From positions 186,001 through 250,000 of the forward strand of contig DASXZP010000027.1 of NCBI GenBank assembly GCA_036501825.1: a DNA stretch of 64,000 nucleotides, read 5' to 3'. Source of the DNA: JAFECT01 sp036501825 (GTDB lineage Bacteria > Pseudomonadota > Alphaproteobacteria > Caulobacterales > Caulobacteraceae). The stretch's first letter is position 1, and the number at the start of each line of letters is the position of its first letter. A program made the position numbers and the translations under genes. The notes under the pieces were generated by a model, which was not told where the DNA came from, ran no database searches, and saw nothing but the letters and a program-made list of their open reading frames with translations. Below are positions 9,097-16,961 of this stretch, one piece after another.

Positions 9097-9122
9097 GGAA
9101 CACTTTACTCATTAGGGGCTTT
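9097..9122 (+). promoter_or_regulatory. Possible EcfG-type (general stress) promoter
   Basis: GGAAC at 9097-9101 is followed, 17 bases later, by CTTT, three of four matches to the alphaproteobacterial EcfG consensus GGAAC-N16/17-CGTT. It lies about 30 bases before the hemerythrin-like gene. The match is imperfect and could be chance. Confidence 0.25.
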
Positions 9123-9150
9123 TTGCTGCGGGCTGCCACGCGAGGCAAAG

Positions 9151-9663
9151 GTGGACATCACACAACTGATTCTCGACGACCACGCCGAACAGCGGCGGCT
9201 GTTCGCGATCCTTGAGCAGATCGGCGACGGCGACGCGAAAAGCCTGGAGTCCGTCTGGGGCCGCCTGGCGGCGCTGCTCGACGCCCATGCGGAGGCCGAG
9301 GAGCGGTTCTTCTATCCGGCGGTGCTCAAGCTCGGCAAAGGCGCCGGCGGCAAGCCCACCGCGGCGGCCGAAACCGAAGACGCCATCAAGGACCACAACG
9401 AAATCCGCGACGCGGTCGCCGAGGTCGCGCATCACCGCCCAGGTTCAGCGCCGTGGCGCAAAGCCGTCGCCGCCGCGAACAAGGCCAACGCGGACCACAT
9501 GGCCGAAGAGGAACGCCAGGGCCTCACCGATTTCCGCCAACACGCGCCGCTCGATCTGCGTCACGACCTCGCCGTCCGCTTCGCGGCCTTCGCCGCCGAC
9601 CACCTGACGGGCGTCACACCGAAGGACAAAGATCCCAAGGCCTACATCGCGGCGCACTCGTGA
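9151..9663 (+). CDS. Hemerythrin-like HHE-domain protein
   Basis: The 170-residue protein is a predicted four-helix bundle that would hold a di-iron site. Ligand-like motifs occur in order: DDHAEQRRLF near the N-terminus, DAHAEAEERFFYP, KDHNEIRDAV and ADHMAEEER. Such cytoplasmic HHE proteins bind oxygen or NO, or repair iron centres, but the sequence does not say which. The start is a GTG at 9151 preceded by GAGG; the longer open frame to 9049 has no family similarity. Its stop overlaps the next gene's GTG (GTGA), implying coupling. The kinase gene with two PAS domains is divergent and may sense a related signal. Confidence 0.8.
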   Translation: MDITQLILDDHAEQRRLFAILEQIGDGDAKSLESVWGRLAALLDAHAEAEERFFYPAVLKLGKGAGGKPTAAAETEDAIKDHNEIRDAVAEVAHHRPGSAPWRKAVAAANKANADHMAEEERQGLTDFRQHAPLDLRHDLAVRFAAFAADHLTGVTPKDKDPKAYIAAHS

Positions 9664-9962
9664 CCCGGCGCCGCAAGTCCTGGCTCGATCTCAGTGTCGA
9701 CGCATGGTCTCTCGGCCTCGAAGCCAACATGGTCATCGGCCTGCGCATGATGAAACTCGCCGCGGGCGGCGCGGCGGCGCAAGCCGAAGTGCAGCGCATG
9801 GTCAGCGAAAAGACCGACGCCGGCGTGGCGCTGATGACCAAGGGCATGGTCGGCGCGCTGGGGCTCTCGCCGCAAGACGTGGTGGCGAAATCGCTCACCC
9901 ACTATCGCCGCAAGGTGCGCGCCAACCGCCGGCGGCTTTCGAAACACAAGGCGCGACCTTAG
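9660..9962 (+). CDS. Small phasin-like helical protein
   Basis: The 100-residue protein starts at a GTG that overlaps the stop of the hemerythrin-like gene. It is helical and amphipathic, with SWLDLSVDAWSLGLEANMVI near the start, an Ala/Met-rich middle, GLSPQDVVAKSLTHYRRKV, and a very basic tail (RRRLSKHKARP). This resembles phasin-like proteins of alphaproteobacteria, which coat polyhydroxyalkanoate granules or act as helical adaptors, but no diagnostic residue settles this. The role is inferred only. Confidence 0.6.
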   Translation: MTRRRKSWLDLSVDAWSLGLEANMVIGLRMMKLAAGGAAAQAEVQRMVSEKTDAGVALMTKGMVGALGLSPQDVVAKSLTHYRRKVRANRRRLSKHKARP

Positions 9963-10051
9963 CGACGCATCAGCGCTCTCACCGCGTTCAAGGCTCGCGG
10001 CCGCGACAACAAGTTGAACGGTCACGTCATCGTTATGCGGCGCGCAAAACT

Positions 10052-10080
10052 TTGCGTCGCCGGATAAGTCTACATATAGT
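10052..10080 (+). promoter_or_regulatory. Candidate sigma-70-type promoter for the secreted protein
   Basis: TTGCGT (10052-10057) and TATAGT (10075-10080) are separated by exactly 17 bases and lie 55 bases before the ATG at 10135. They match the -35 and -10 consensus well for this GC-rich genome. Confidence 0.5.
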
Positions 10081-10134
10081 GCCGCTATCGGCGGACGGCG
10101 CGTCCGCCTTCAGGACTGAGCGAGGGAGGCCGCT

Positions 10135-12030
10135 ATGTTCGGTAAGTCCCTGTGCGTCGTCGTTGCGTCCGTTTTCTCTCTGTTTACCATCGTCGGCGTC
10201 GCCCACGCGCAAACGCCAGAAGACCGTGCCGCAAGCGCGCTGTCGTTGGGCGCCGTCGGCGTGGCGAGGCCTGCGCCTGCGACCATTATCGTCGCGGCGC
10301 CGCTGGTCAATCACGCGAAGCGTGCGCTTCAGGACGTCAAGGTCACCGGCGCGCAACTCGACGCGCAGACCGCGACCGGCGCCCTTCCGATCGACGTGCG
10401 CGAAATCGGCGCGGACGCCGTCGCGGTGGTCGAGGTGAGCTTCAACGGTCAGGCGTTCAAGCCCGGCGCCCGTTACACGCTCATCCTCACCGGAACCTAC
10501 GCCATGCCGGGCGCGCGCGGGACGCATCCGTTCCGGGTCGAAGCCGAGATCGCGGGACCGCCGGCCGAGCGTGGCGAAGGGAAAATGGGCTCGGTCCAGG
10601 TCGGTTCGCACGAAACCAAGGGCGGCTATCCGCACCAGGCGCCGCAGATGGACGACGAGACCAACGGCGCTGCGCCGCCGGTGCCGCACAGTCCGGAAGT
10701 CGCGGGAACGCCAACGCCGACGGCGACCAAACTCGACCATGCGCAACTCGGCGATCCGCCGCAGGTGAAGTTCGACGCCAACGACAATGTGGGCTTCACC
10801 GGCGCGGGGACCGGCTGCAGCGGCGATTCCGCCGCCGTCTGTGCAGAGCCGAGCGGCGGCGCCAGCAGCGGGATGATCTTCGTCTCCACCAACTGGCGCG
10901 CGGCCTATTCGACCAACGGCGGCGGCGCCTTCACCATCATCGACCCGACCACGGTGTTCACCCCCGGCGCCGTCGGCTTCTGCTGCGATCAGGTCGTCCA
11001 GTACGTGGCCTCCATCGACCGGTTCGTGTGGCTGATGCAGGGAACCGGTTATCGCCTGGCGGTGGCCAGCCCTGCGCAGATCAAATCGAGCGGCGGACAG
11101 GCGTGGACCTACTGGGAGCTGACGCCCGGCCTGTTCGGCAACTGCTCGGCCGACTATCCGGACCTCTCGGTCGGCGACAACAACCTCTACATCAGTTGGG
11201 ACGCCGGCGGCGGCAAGGGTTGCGACACCGGCTTTGAGGTGGTGCGCACCTCGCTCGCGGGCCTGAAGGCCGGCGGTACGATCACGTTGGACTTCACCAA
11301 GCCGTCCGACTCCTCCGACGTGTGGGGCGCGCACCTCAGCCAGGACACGGGCGACACAATCTTCTGGGCCGGCCACAACGGCACCACCAAGCTCACCGTC
11401 TATTCGATGAAGGAAGGCACGAGCACCTATTCCTGGCGTGACGTCGGCATCTCGAGCTGGTCGACCAATGCGCCGACTTCGAAGACGCCCGACGGCCAGG
11501 ACTGGCTGGCCAAGAATTTCAACGGGCCCGGGGGCAACTCCTTCCCGTACAACGGCGTCATCGGCGCCGCGCGATCGGGCAACGATCTGTGGTTCGGCTG
11601 GACTGCGGGCACCGACAAGAACTTCAAGCAGGCGCACATCGAAATCGTCGAACTGGATATCGCCAAGAACTTCGGCAAGATCCAGCAGGTCCAGGTGTGG
11701 AACGACGACTACGCCTTCGGCTATCCCGCCTTCGCCAGCAATGCCTGCACCGGCGAACTCGGCATGTCGTTCGAGTACGGCGGCGGCGGCAACTGGGAAG
11801 ACCACGTGGTCGGCTTCTGGGGCGACTTCGTCGCCTACATCACCTCCGGCAGCGACACCGGCGACGACCGTTTCGGCGACTATGTGAGCCTGCGCCGCGC
11901 GCCGCAGACCAAGGCCGACCCGGGCAACATGTTCACCGGCTTCGGCTTCGGCGTCGAAAAGCCCAAGAGCGGCAAGACCAGCGACATACGCTACGTCCTG
12001 TTCGGAAGGCCGAACTGCAAGTCGCGGTGA
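10135..12030 (+). CDS. Secreted protein of unknown function, beta-propeller-like
   Basis: The 631-residue protein has a clear signal peptide (hydrophobic residues 4-20, cleavage after AHA at about 25), so it is exported. Residues 26-150 look like a small beta domain. A Pro/Thr/Ala-rich linker (about 165-215) follows, and then a long region with repeated short beta segments: SSGMIFVSTNWRAAYSTNGG, CCDQVVQYVASIDRFVWLMQ, SADYPDLSVGDNNLYISWDA, IGAARSGNDLWFGWTAG. The pattern suggests a beta-propeller, as in exported sialidase- or exo-alpha-like proteins, with several Cys pairs. I do not recognise a catalytic motif. GGGAGG precedes the start. Confidence 0.7.
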   Translation: MFGKSLCVVVASVFSLFTIVGVAHAQTPEDRAASALSLGAVGVARPAPATIIVAAPLVNHAKRALQDVKVTGAQLDAQTATGALPIDVREIGADAVAVVEVSFNGQAFKPGARYTLILTGTYAMPGARGTHPFRVEAEIAGPPAERGEGKMGSVQVGSHETKGGYPHQAPQMDDETNGAAPPVPHSPEVAGTPTPTATKLDHAQLGDPPQVKFDANDNVGFTGAGTGCSGDSAAVCAEPSGGASSGMIFVSTNWRAAYSTNGGGAFTIIDPTTVFTPGAVGFCCDQVVQYVASIDRFVWLMQGTGYRLAVASPAQIKSSGGQAWTYWELTPGLFGNCSADYPDLSVGDNNLYISWDAGGGKGCDTGFEVVRTSLAGLKAGGTITLDFTKPSDSSDVWGAHLSQDTGDTIFWAGHNGTTKLTVYSMKEGTSTYSWRDVGISSWSTNAPTSKTPDGQDWLAKNFNGPGGNSFPYNGVIGAARSGNDLWFGWTAGTDKNFKQAHIEIVELDIAKNFGKIQQVQVWNDDYAFGYPAFASNACTGELGMSFEYGGGGNWEDHVVGFWGDFVAYITSGSDTGDDRFGDYVSLRRAPQTKADPGNMFTGFGFGVEKPKSGKTSDIRYVLFGRPNCKSR

Positions 12031-12036
12031 GGCGCC

Positions 12037-12783
12037 TCAGCCGATGATAGGCGTGCAGAACGCCTTGTCCAGATCGGGCTGGGCGCCGGTGATCTCCCCG
12101 GGCTTTTCGCCCATCGACTCGCCGTTCAGCAGGTCGTCGCCGATTGCGTGGATGCGGTTGCTCATGCCGAAAAGGTCGCCCCAGGTTTCGTGCAGGTGCG
12201 ACCAGTCGTTAGCGTCCAGCACATCCGCATGGTCGAGCAGGGCGAGGCTGCGCCAGTCGGCGTCTTCTTCGTTGCGCAGGGCGATGTACGACTTGTAGGT
12301 CTCGAAAGAGTCGCTGAAGGCGAGCTTCTCCTTCTGCGACATATGCCCGATCGCCTGGCCCGAGACGCCGATGTCCCAGGTGCCGGTCGATCCGCCCCAG
12401 AACGGCGGCCGCGCAACCGGCGCCTTCAAGCCGAGCGGTTCGCCCTTGGCGTGGCGGCGAAACACCTCGCCGATCTGCTGCAGACGCGCGTCGATGCACG
12501 GTTGCTGCGCCTTCCGAAACACCGCGGTCGCAAGGTTGTTGCGAATCTCGCCGCGCAGCGCCTCGCGCTCGTCCGCGACTTCGCGCCGCCAATGGATCGC
12601 TTCCGCAATCTGCCCGGCGCCCAGCGCCAGTAAGACGCCGATCACGACAATGCCGATCTCGCGCGCGAACTCCCTCCAGGTGTGCCCCGGATGCGGATGA
12701 TGATGCACTTCCACTGGCTCGGCCCCCACCTCTTGCACAGGCGGAGCCTCGACCGGCGCGTCGTCTCGCGTGTCTTGGGCCAT
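12037..12783 (-). CDS. Hypothetical membrane-anchored protein
   Basis: The 248-residue protein has a His/Pro-rich N-terminal tail (VEVHHHPHPGHTWREFA), then one strong membrane span (IGIVVIGVLLALGAGQIAEAI, about residues 43-63). A mostly helical domain of about 180 residues follows. The start at 12783 is supported by GGGAGG seven bases upstream; the longer reading to 12855 overlaps the neighbour and lacks such a site. The family occurs in related alphaproteobacteria without a known function. It is convergent with the secreted protein gene, with six bases between stops. Confidence 0.65.
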   Translation of the reverse strand: MAQDTRDDAPVEAPPVQEVGAEPVEVHHHPHPGHTWREFAREIGIVVIGVLLALGAGQIAEAIHWRREVADEREALRGEIRNNLATAVFRKAQQPCIDARLQQIGEVFRRHAKGEPLGLKAPVARPPFWGGSTGTWDIGVSGQAIGHMSQKEKLAFSDSFETYKSYIALRNEEDADWRSLALLDHADVLDANDWSHLHETWGDLFGMSNRIHAIGDDLLNGESMGEKPGEITGAQPDLDKAFCTPIIG

Positions 12784-12826
12784 ACCGCCTCCCAGACGGG
12801 AGACTAGTTTGTTCCAGGATGGGAGG

Positions 12827-13093
12827 CTAGTCGGGCTCGAGCAACCATTCAGCACCCTGCGCCGAAACCTTCAACGCGGGTGAGCGATGAACGGTGCGCC
12901 AAGGTGTCGTGGAGTCGTCGTATTCGATGAGTTCGTAGTCGCGATGGCAGGTCCGCCAGCTCGTGCACGGCGCCTGATTGGGCTCCTCATCCCAGCGAAG
13001 GTCAGTCAATCGACGCAGCTCAGCGACAGCCTCGCCACGCGTGGAATACTCGCCGATGAGTTCGCAATGAAACTCGTCCTCGATGACAAACAT
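12827..13093 (-). CDS. Small conserved hypothetical protein
   Basis: The 88-residue acidic soluble protein contains two regularly spaced Cys (APCTSWRTCHRDYELIEYD) and several Trp and Asp/Glu residues, without signal peptide or membrane span. It lies between trxA (19 bases upstream) and the membrane-anchored protein. The CTSWRTCHRDYE stretch looks like a conserved core. No function is proposed. Confidence 0.6.
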   Translation of the reverse strand: MFVIEDEFHCELIGEYSTRGEAVAELRRLTDLRWDEEPNQAPCTSWRTCHRDYELIEYDDSTTPWRTVHRSPALKVSAQGAEWLLEPD

Positions 13094-13112
13094 CGACGCG
13101 AGCCGGCGGCGG

Positions 13113-13451
13113 TTAGGCCGCGTTCGCTTCGACGCCCGTTTCGACCAGCCATTCGAGGATCTTGCGCTTGGGCATGGCGCCGACCTTCATCGAGGTCATG
13201 TGGCCGTCCTTGAACAGCATCAGCGTCGGCATGCCCTTCACGCCGTAGCGCGAGGGGGTCATCGGGCTTTCGTCGACGTTGAACTTGGCCACCGAGACCT
13301 TGCCTTCGAGCTCTTCGGACAGCTGCTCCAGGGCCGGGGCCATCTGCTTGCAGGGGCCGCACCACTCCGCCCAGAAGTCCACCAGGACCGGCGTCGACGC
13401 CTTCAGCACGTCCTGCTCGAAACTCTCGTCGGTGACCTGAACGGTGGCCAT
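13113..13451 (-). CDS. trxA: Thioredoxin
   Basis: Thioredoxin reduces protein disulfides in the cytoplasm, using electrons from thioredoxin reductase. The 112-residue protein has the exact active site WCGPC (residues 30-34), the cis-proline region GMPTLMLFKDG and normal length. It lies 75 bases downstream of addA on the same strand, a placement seen in related alphaproteobacteria. Confidence 0.96.
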   Translation of the reverse strand: MATVQVTDESFEQDVLKASTPVLVDFWAEWCGPCKQMAPALEQLSEELEGKVSVAKFNVDESPMTPSRYGVKGMPTLMLFKDGHMTSMKVGAMPKRKILEWLVETGVEANAA

Positions 13452-13526
13452 GACTGCAACGACTCCTCTGGGCGACTCGGGACGGGGTGAGCGCGACGGC
13501 TTAACTAGTCGCGACGCTCGCTGGGT

Positions 13527-16500
13527 TCAACTGTCCCGGCGCAGGCTTTCCAGCGCGCGTTCGATCACGTCTTGGGGAACGGGCATCAGGCGCGGGCCGT
13601 CGGTCCAGATCAGGGCCGCCTCGACTGCCCGTTCCGGGTACAGCGCGCGCAAAACCGCAACATAAACCGCCATTTGCGCGGTGTAGGCCGGGTCGGCGTC
13701 CTCGATCCGGTCCGGGGCGGGGCGGTTGGTCTTATAGTCCACCACCAGCACCCGGTCGGGCCCGACCACCAGCCGGTCCAGCCGCCCCGAAATGGCGATC
13801 CCCTGTGGCAAATCCGGCGCGGTCCCGGCCAGGGCCGCCTCGGCGCGGGAGCCCGGGCCGAACACCTCGGCAAATCGCGGGTCTTCCAGCACCCCGAAGG
13901 CGGCGGCGATCATCTCGCTCCGTTGCTCGGGGGTCAGGCCGGGTTCTCGGCCCAGCAGCCGCTCGGCCGCGGCGCGGCGCTTGTCGGGGGCCACGTCGGG
14001 CAGCACCTCGAACAGCTTGTGGATCAGATCGCCGCGGCGGAAGCGGCCCAGGCCCGACCGTTCGGCCAGGGGCGAGGGCGCCGGCGCCTTGGCCTGGTCG
14101 GCGATGTTCGACGGCGACGCCCAGCGCGCGCCGCGTTCGGCCGTCAGGCGTTGGCGCGTCCACGCCGGCATCGCCGCCGCATGCTCACCCTCGTCGCTTC
14201 GCGCCGGCGCCGTCACCGGATCGGGCCCATAGCGTTCGATCTCCATGTCGCCGAGCATGACCGGGCGCACTTGCTCGCGGATACCGTCGCGCGCAAAGGC
14301 GGCCTTCAGGTGCATCCACCACGATCCGGGTTCGGGGCCGCGCGTCGCGGGAACGCGGCCGCAAACGATCAGGCGATCGCGCGCGCGCGTCATGGCCACG
14401 TAGAGCAGGCGCAGCGATTCCTGATCGTTCTTCAGGTCGCGACGTGCACGCGCCGCCACAGCTGCGGCGCAATCGTCGTCCTTGCGCGGCGCCCAGAGAA
14501 AACCGCCGTCCTCGGTTTCGAACAGCGTCGAACCCATCGGCTTCGCGCGCACGGTGGTGTCGGGCAGGAAAACGATCGGCGCCTCCAGGCCCTTGGCGCC
14601 GTGCACGGTCATCACCCGCACTTCGCCGCGCTTTTCTTCCAGCTCCCGCTTCACCACCACGTCGCTGGCGTCGAGGCCGGCGGCGAAGCCTTCCAGATCG
14701 TGGACGCCGCGCGCTTCGGCGGCGAGGGCCTGGTTCAGGAACTCGTCAATGGCGTCTTCGGCCTCACGGCCCAGGCGGTCGAGCAGGCGCGCGCGCATGG
14801 AACGGCCCTGGTCGTCGAGGCGTCCGAGCAGGCGGCCGTAGAACTCGAACGGCGCGCGGCTGCGGCTGGCCGACAAAACCTCGTCGAACAGAGCGTAGGC
14901 GGCGCGCCATTCCGCGCGTTCATCGGCCCGCTGCCGGAGCGCGCTGAACAACGACCCCTTGCGATCGTGGGCGAGGTCGAACAGCGACTGTTCGTCGACG
15001 TCGCAGAAAGGGCTGCGCAGCAGCGCCGCGAACGTCAGGTCGTCGCGCGGATAAAGCGCGAATCGCGCAACGGCGCGCAAGTCGTCGAAGACGATATGTT
15101 CCGACAGCTTTAGCCGATCGGCGCCCGCGACCGGCACGCCCGCCTGCTTCAACGCGCGGATAATTTCCTCGAACAGCGCGTCGCGGCGGCGCACCAGGAT
15201 CAGAAAATCTCCGAAGTTGACCGCGCGCGGGGCGCGGGCGTCCTTGTCCTGCACGCCGTCACCGCGCGCGACAGCGGCCTTGATCTCCACCGCAATGCGT
15301 TGCGCCAGCCGCTTGCGCGCGCCTTCGCCGACCGCCGCATCCACCGGCTCCCATGCGTCGCGGTCAGGCGGCGGGTCGTCCTTGAACTCGGGCCAGATAT
15401 CGACGCCGCCCGCGTCGTCGCGCAGGGGCTCGTGCTTCGGCGGCGCCTCATAGGCGGTATCGAGCGCGCGGGCTACATCGTCGGGCGCACAGACCGCGTC
15501 GACGAAAGCCAGCACCTGCGGCGTCGAACGCCAGGACGCGGTCAGGGGCACGACCTCCAGCCGCGCGCCCGCCTCCTGGGCGCGCTTCGAGTAGTCGTCG
15601 GTTTCGCGGTTCAAGCGTTCAGGCTGGGCGCCCTGGAACGAGTAGATGGACTGCTTCTCGTCGCCGACCACGAACACGGTCCGTTTCAGGGCGCGCGGAT
15701 CGCGCGCCGCACTGGCGCCGGCGAAAAACTCATCGGTCAGGCGGCGGATAATATCCCATTGCTCAGGCGCGGTGTCCTGGGCTTCGTCGAGGAGGATGTG
15801 GTCGATGCCGCCGTCGAGCTTGAACAGAACCCAGGCCGCGTCTTCGCGGGTCTGCAGCAGATCGCGCGCGCGGGTGATCAGATCGGTGAAGTCGAGCGCC
15901 CGGTTTGACGCCTTGATCGTCTCGTAGACGCTCGCATACGCCCGGGCCAGGGTCAGCAAATGGGTCGAATCGCGCGCCACCCGCGCCGCCAGGATGGGCT
16001 CGCGCGCCGCGATGACGCGGTCCTGCACGTCGTTCAGCCAGTCACGGATCGCGCCGTCGATCTTCTTGGTGACCAGGTTGGCCCGTGGCTCGGCGCTCTT
16101 TTCCTTGAGGAACACCCGGCGCAGCGAATCGAACGAGCCGTCGGCTTCGCGCGCCTCTTCCATGCGGCCCGCCAGGGCCTGGTCCGCCGACGAGCTCGCG
16201 GCCAGGGCGGCTTCGATCGCGCGCCAGCGCCCCCAGTCGATGGTCGCGGCAAGGTCCACCTCCAGCGTCTCCGGCGCCGTACCGTCGGTCCCGCAGATCT
16301 CGGTGGGCGTGCGCTTCTCACCCGCGTCGCAGGCGGCGACATAGTTGGCGAGTTCGGTGCGTTTGGCCTCCAGGGTGCGCATCATCTCGTCGAACTGCAT
16401 GTGCGCCAGTTCGACGGCGAAGTGCGCATAGGCGCGCGCCAGGGGATCACCCTCAGGGCGCTGCGTCGCCGCCAGCGCCACGGTCTCGCGCGCCTCCCGC

Positions 16501-16961
16501 GACAGGGCGTCGGCCGCGGAGTCCTCCAGAACCTGGAACCGGGGCGACACGCCGGCCTCCAGTGGGAATCGCCGCAGCAGCTTTTCGCAAAAGGCGTGGA
16601 TGGTGTCGATTTTCAGACCACCCGGCGTTTCCAGCGCGCGCGCGAACAGGGCCCGGGCGCGCGACAGGTCGTCAGGGCCGAACTCGTGCGCGCCGACGCC
16701 TTCCAGTTTGGCGATCTCCGCGGCCAGGGCGTCGTCCTTCAGGATCGACCACTTGCCCAGCTCGTCGAACAGCCGCGTCTGCATCTCCGCCGCGGCGGCC
16801 TTGGTGTAGGTGACGCAGAGGATGGCGGCCGGATCGACGCCGCGCCGCAACAGGCGCGCCACTCGCGACACCAGGGTCTTGGTCTTGCCCGAGCCCGCAT
16901 TGGCGGTGACGAACACCGACGCGTTGGGATCCGACGCCTGAATTTGGGCGAGCGCGCTCAT
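13527..16961 (-). CDS. addA: Double-strand break repair helicase AddA
   Basis: AddA is the UvrD-type helicase and nuclease subunit of AddAB, which processes DNA ends for RecA-mediated repair, the counterpart of RecBCD. The 1144-residue protein has the Walker A motif TANAGSGKT (about 19-27), the Walker B motif LLDEAQDTAPEQWDII, helicase motif VVGDEKQSIYSFQGA, and motif RLLYVAMTRARDRL. The C-terminal RecB-like nuclease contains RLDRL and VLVVDYKTN. The start ATG at 16961 overlaps the end of addB by four bases (ATGA), so the two subunits are translationally coupled. Confidence 0.95.
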   Translation of the reverse strand: MSALAQIQASDPNASVFVTANAGSGKTKTLVSRVARLLRRGVDPAAILCVTYTKAAAAEMQTRLFDELGKWSILKDDALAAEIAKLEGVGAHEFGPDDLSRARALFARALETPGGLKIDTIHAFCEKLLRRFPLEAGVSPRFQVLEDSAADALSREARETVALAATQRPEGDPLARAYAHFAVELAHMQFDEMMRTLEAKRTELANYVAACDAGEKRTPTEICGTDGTAPETLEVDLAATIDWGRWRAIEAALAASSSADQALAGRMEEAREADGSFDSLRRVFLKEKSAEPRANLVTKKIDGAIRDWLNDVQDRVIAAREPILAARVARDSTHLLTLARAYASVYETIKASNRALDFTDLITRARDLLQTREDAAWVLFKLDGGIDHILLDEAQDTAPEQWDIIRRLTDEFFAGASAARDPRALKRTVFVVGDEKQSIYSFQGAQPERLNRETDDYSKRAQEAGARLEVVPLTASWRSTPQVLAFVDAVCAPDDVARALDTAYEAPPKHEPLRDDAGGVDIWPEFKDDPPPDRDAWEPVDAAVGEGARKRLAQRIAVEIKAAVARGDGVQDKDARAPRAVNFGDFLILVRRRDALFEEIIRALKQAGVPVAGADRLKLSEHIVFDDLRAVARFALYPRDDLTFAALLRSPFCDVDEQSLFDLAHDRKGSLFSALRQRADERAEWRAAYALFDEVLSASRSRAPFEFYGRLLGRLDDQGRSMRARLLDRLGREAEDAIDEFLNQALAAEARGVHDLEGFAAGLDASDVVVKRELEEKRGEVRVMTVHGAKGLEAPIVFLPDTTVRAKPMGSTLFETEDGGFLWAPRKDDDCAAAVAARARRDLKNDQESLRLLYVAMTRARDRLIVCGRVPATRGPEPGSWWMHLKAAFARDGIREQVRPVMLGDMEIERYGPDPVTAPARSDEGEHAAAMPAWTRQRLTAERGARWASPSNIADQAKAPAPSPLAERSGLGRFRRGDLIHKLFEVLPDVAPDKRRAAAERLLGREPGLTPEQRSEMIAAAFGVLEDPRFAEVFGPGSRAEAALAGTAPDLPQGIAISGRLDRLVVGPDRVLVVDYKTNRPAPDRIEDADPAYTAQMAVYVAVLRALYPERAVEAALIWTDGPRLMPVPQDVIERALESLRRDS

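Noticed and set aside
10033..11805. A 590-codon open frame on the minus strand opposite the secreted propeller-like gene
   Set aside because: It lies antisense to a gene with a clear signal peptide, promoter and ribosome-binding site, is rich in Arg/Gly/Ala, and matches no family. It is a by-product of high GC.
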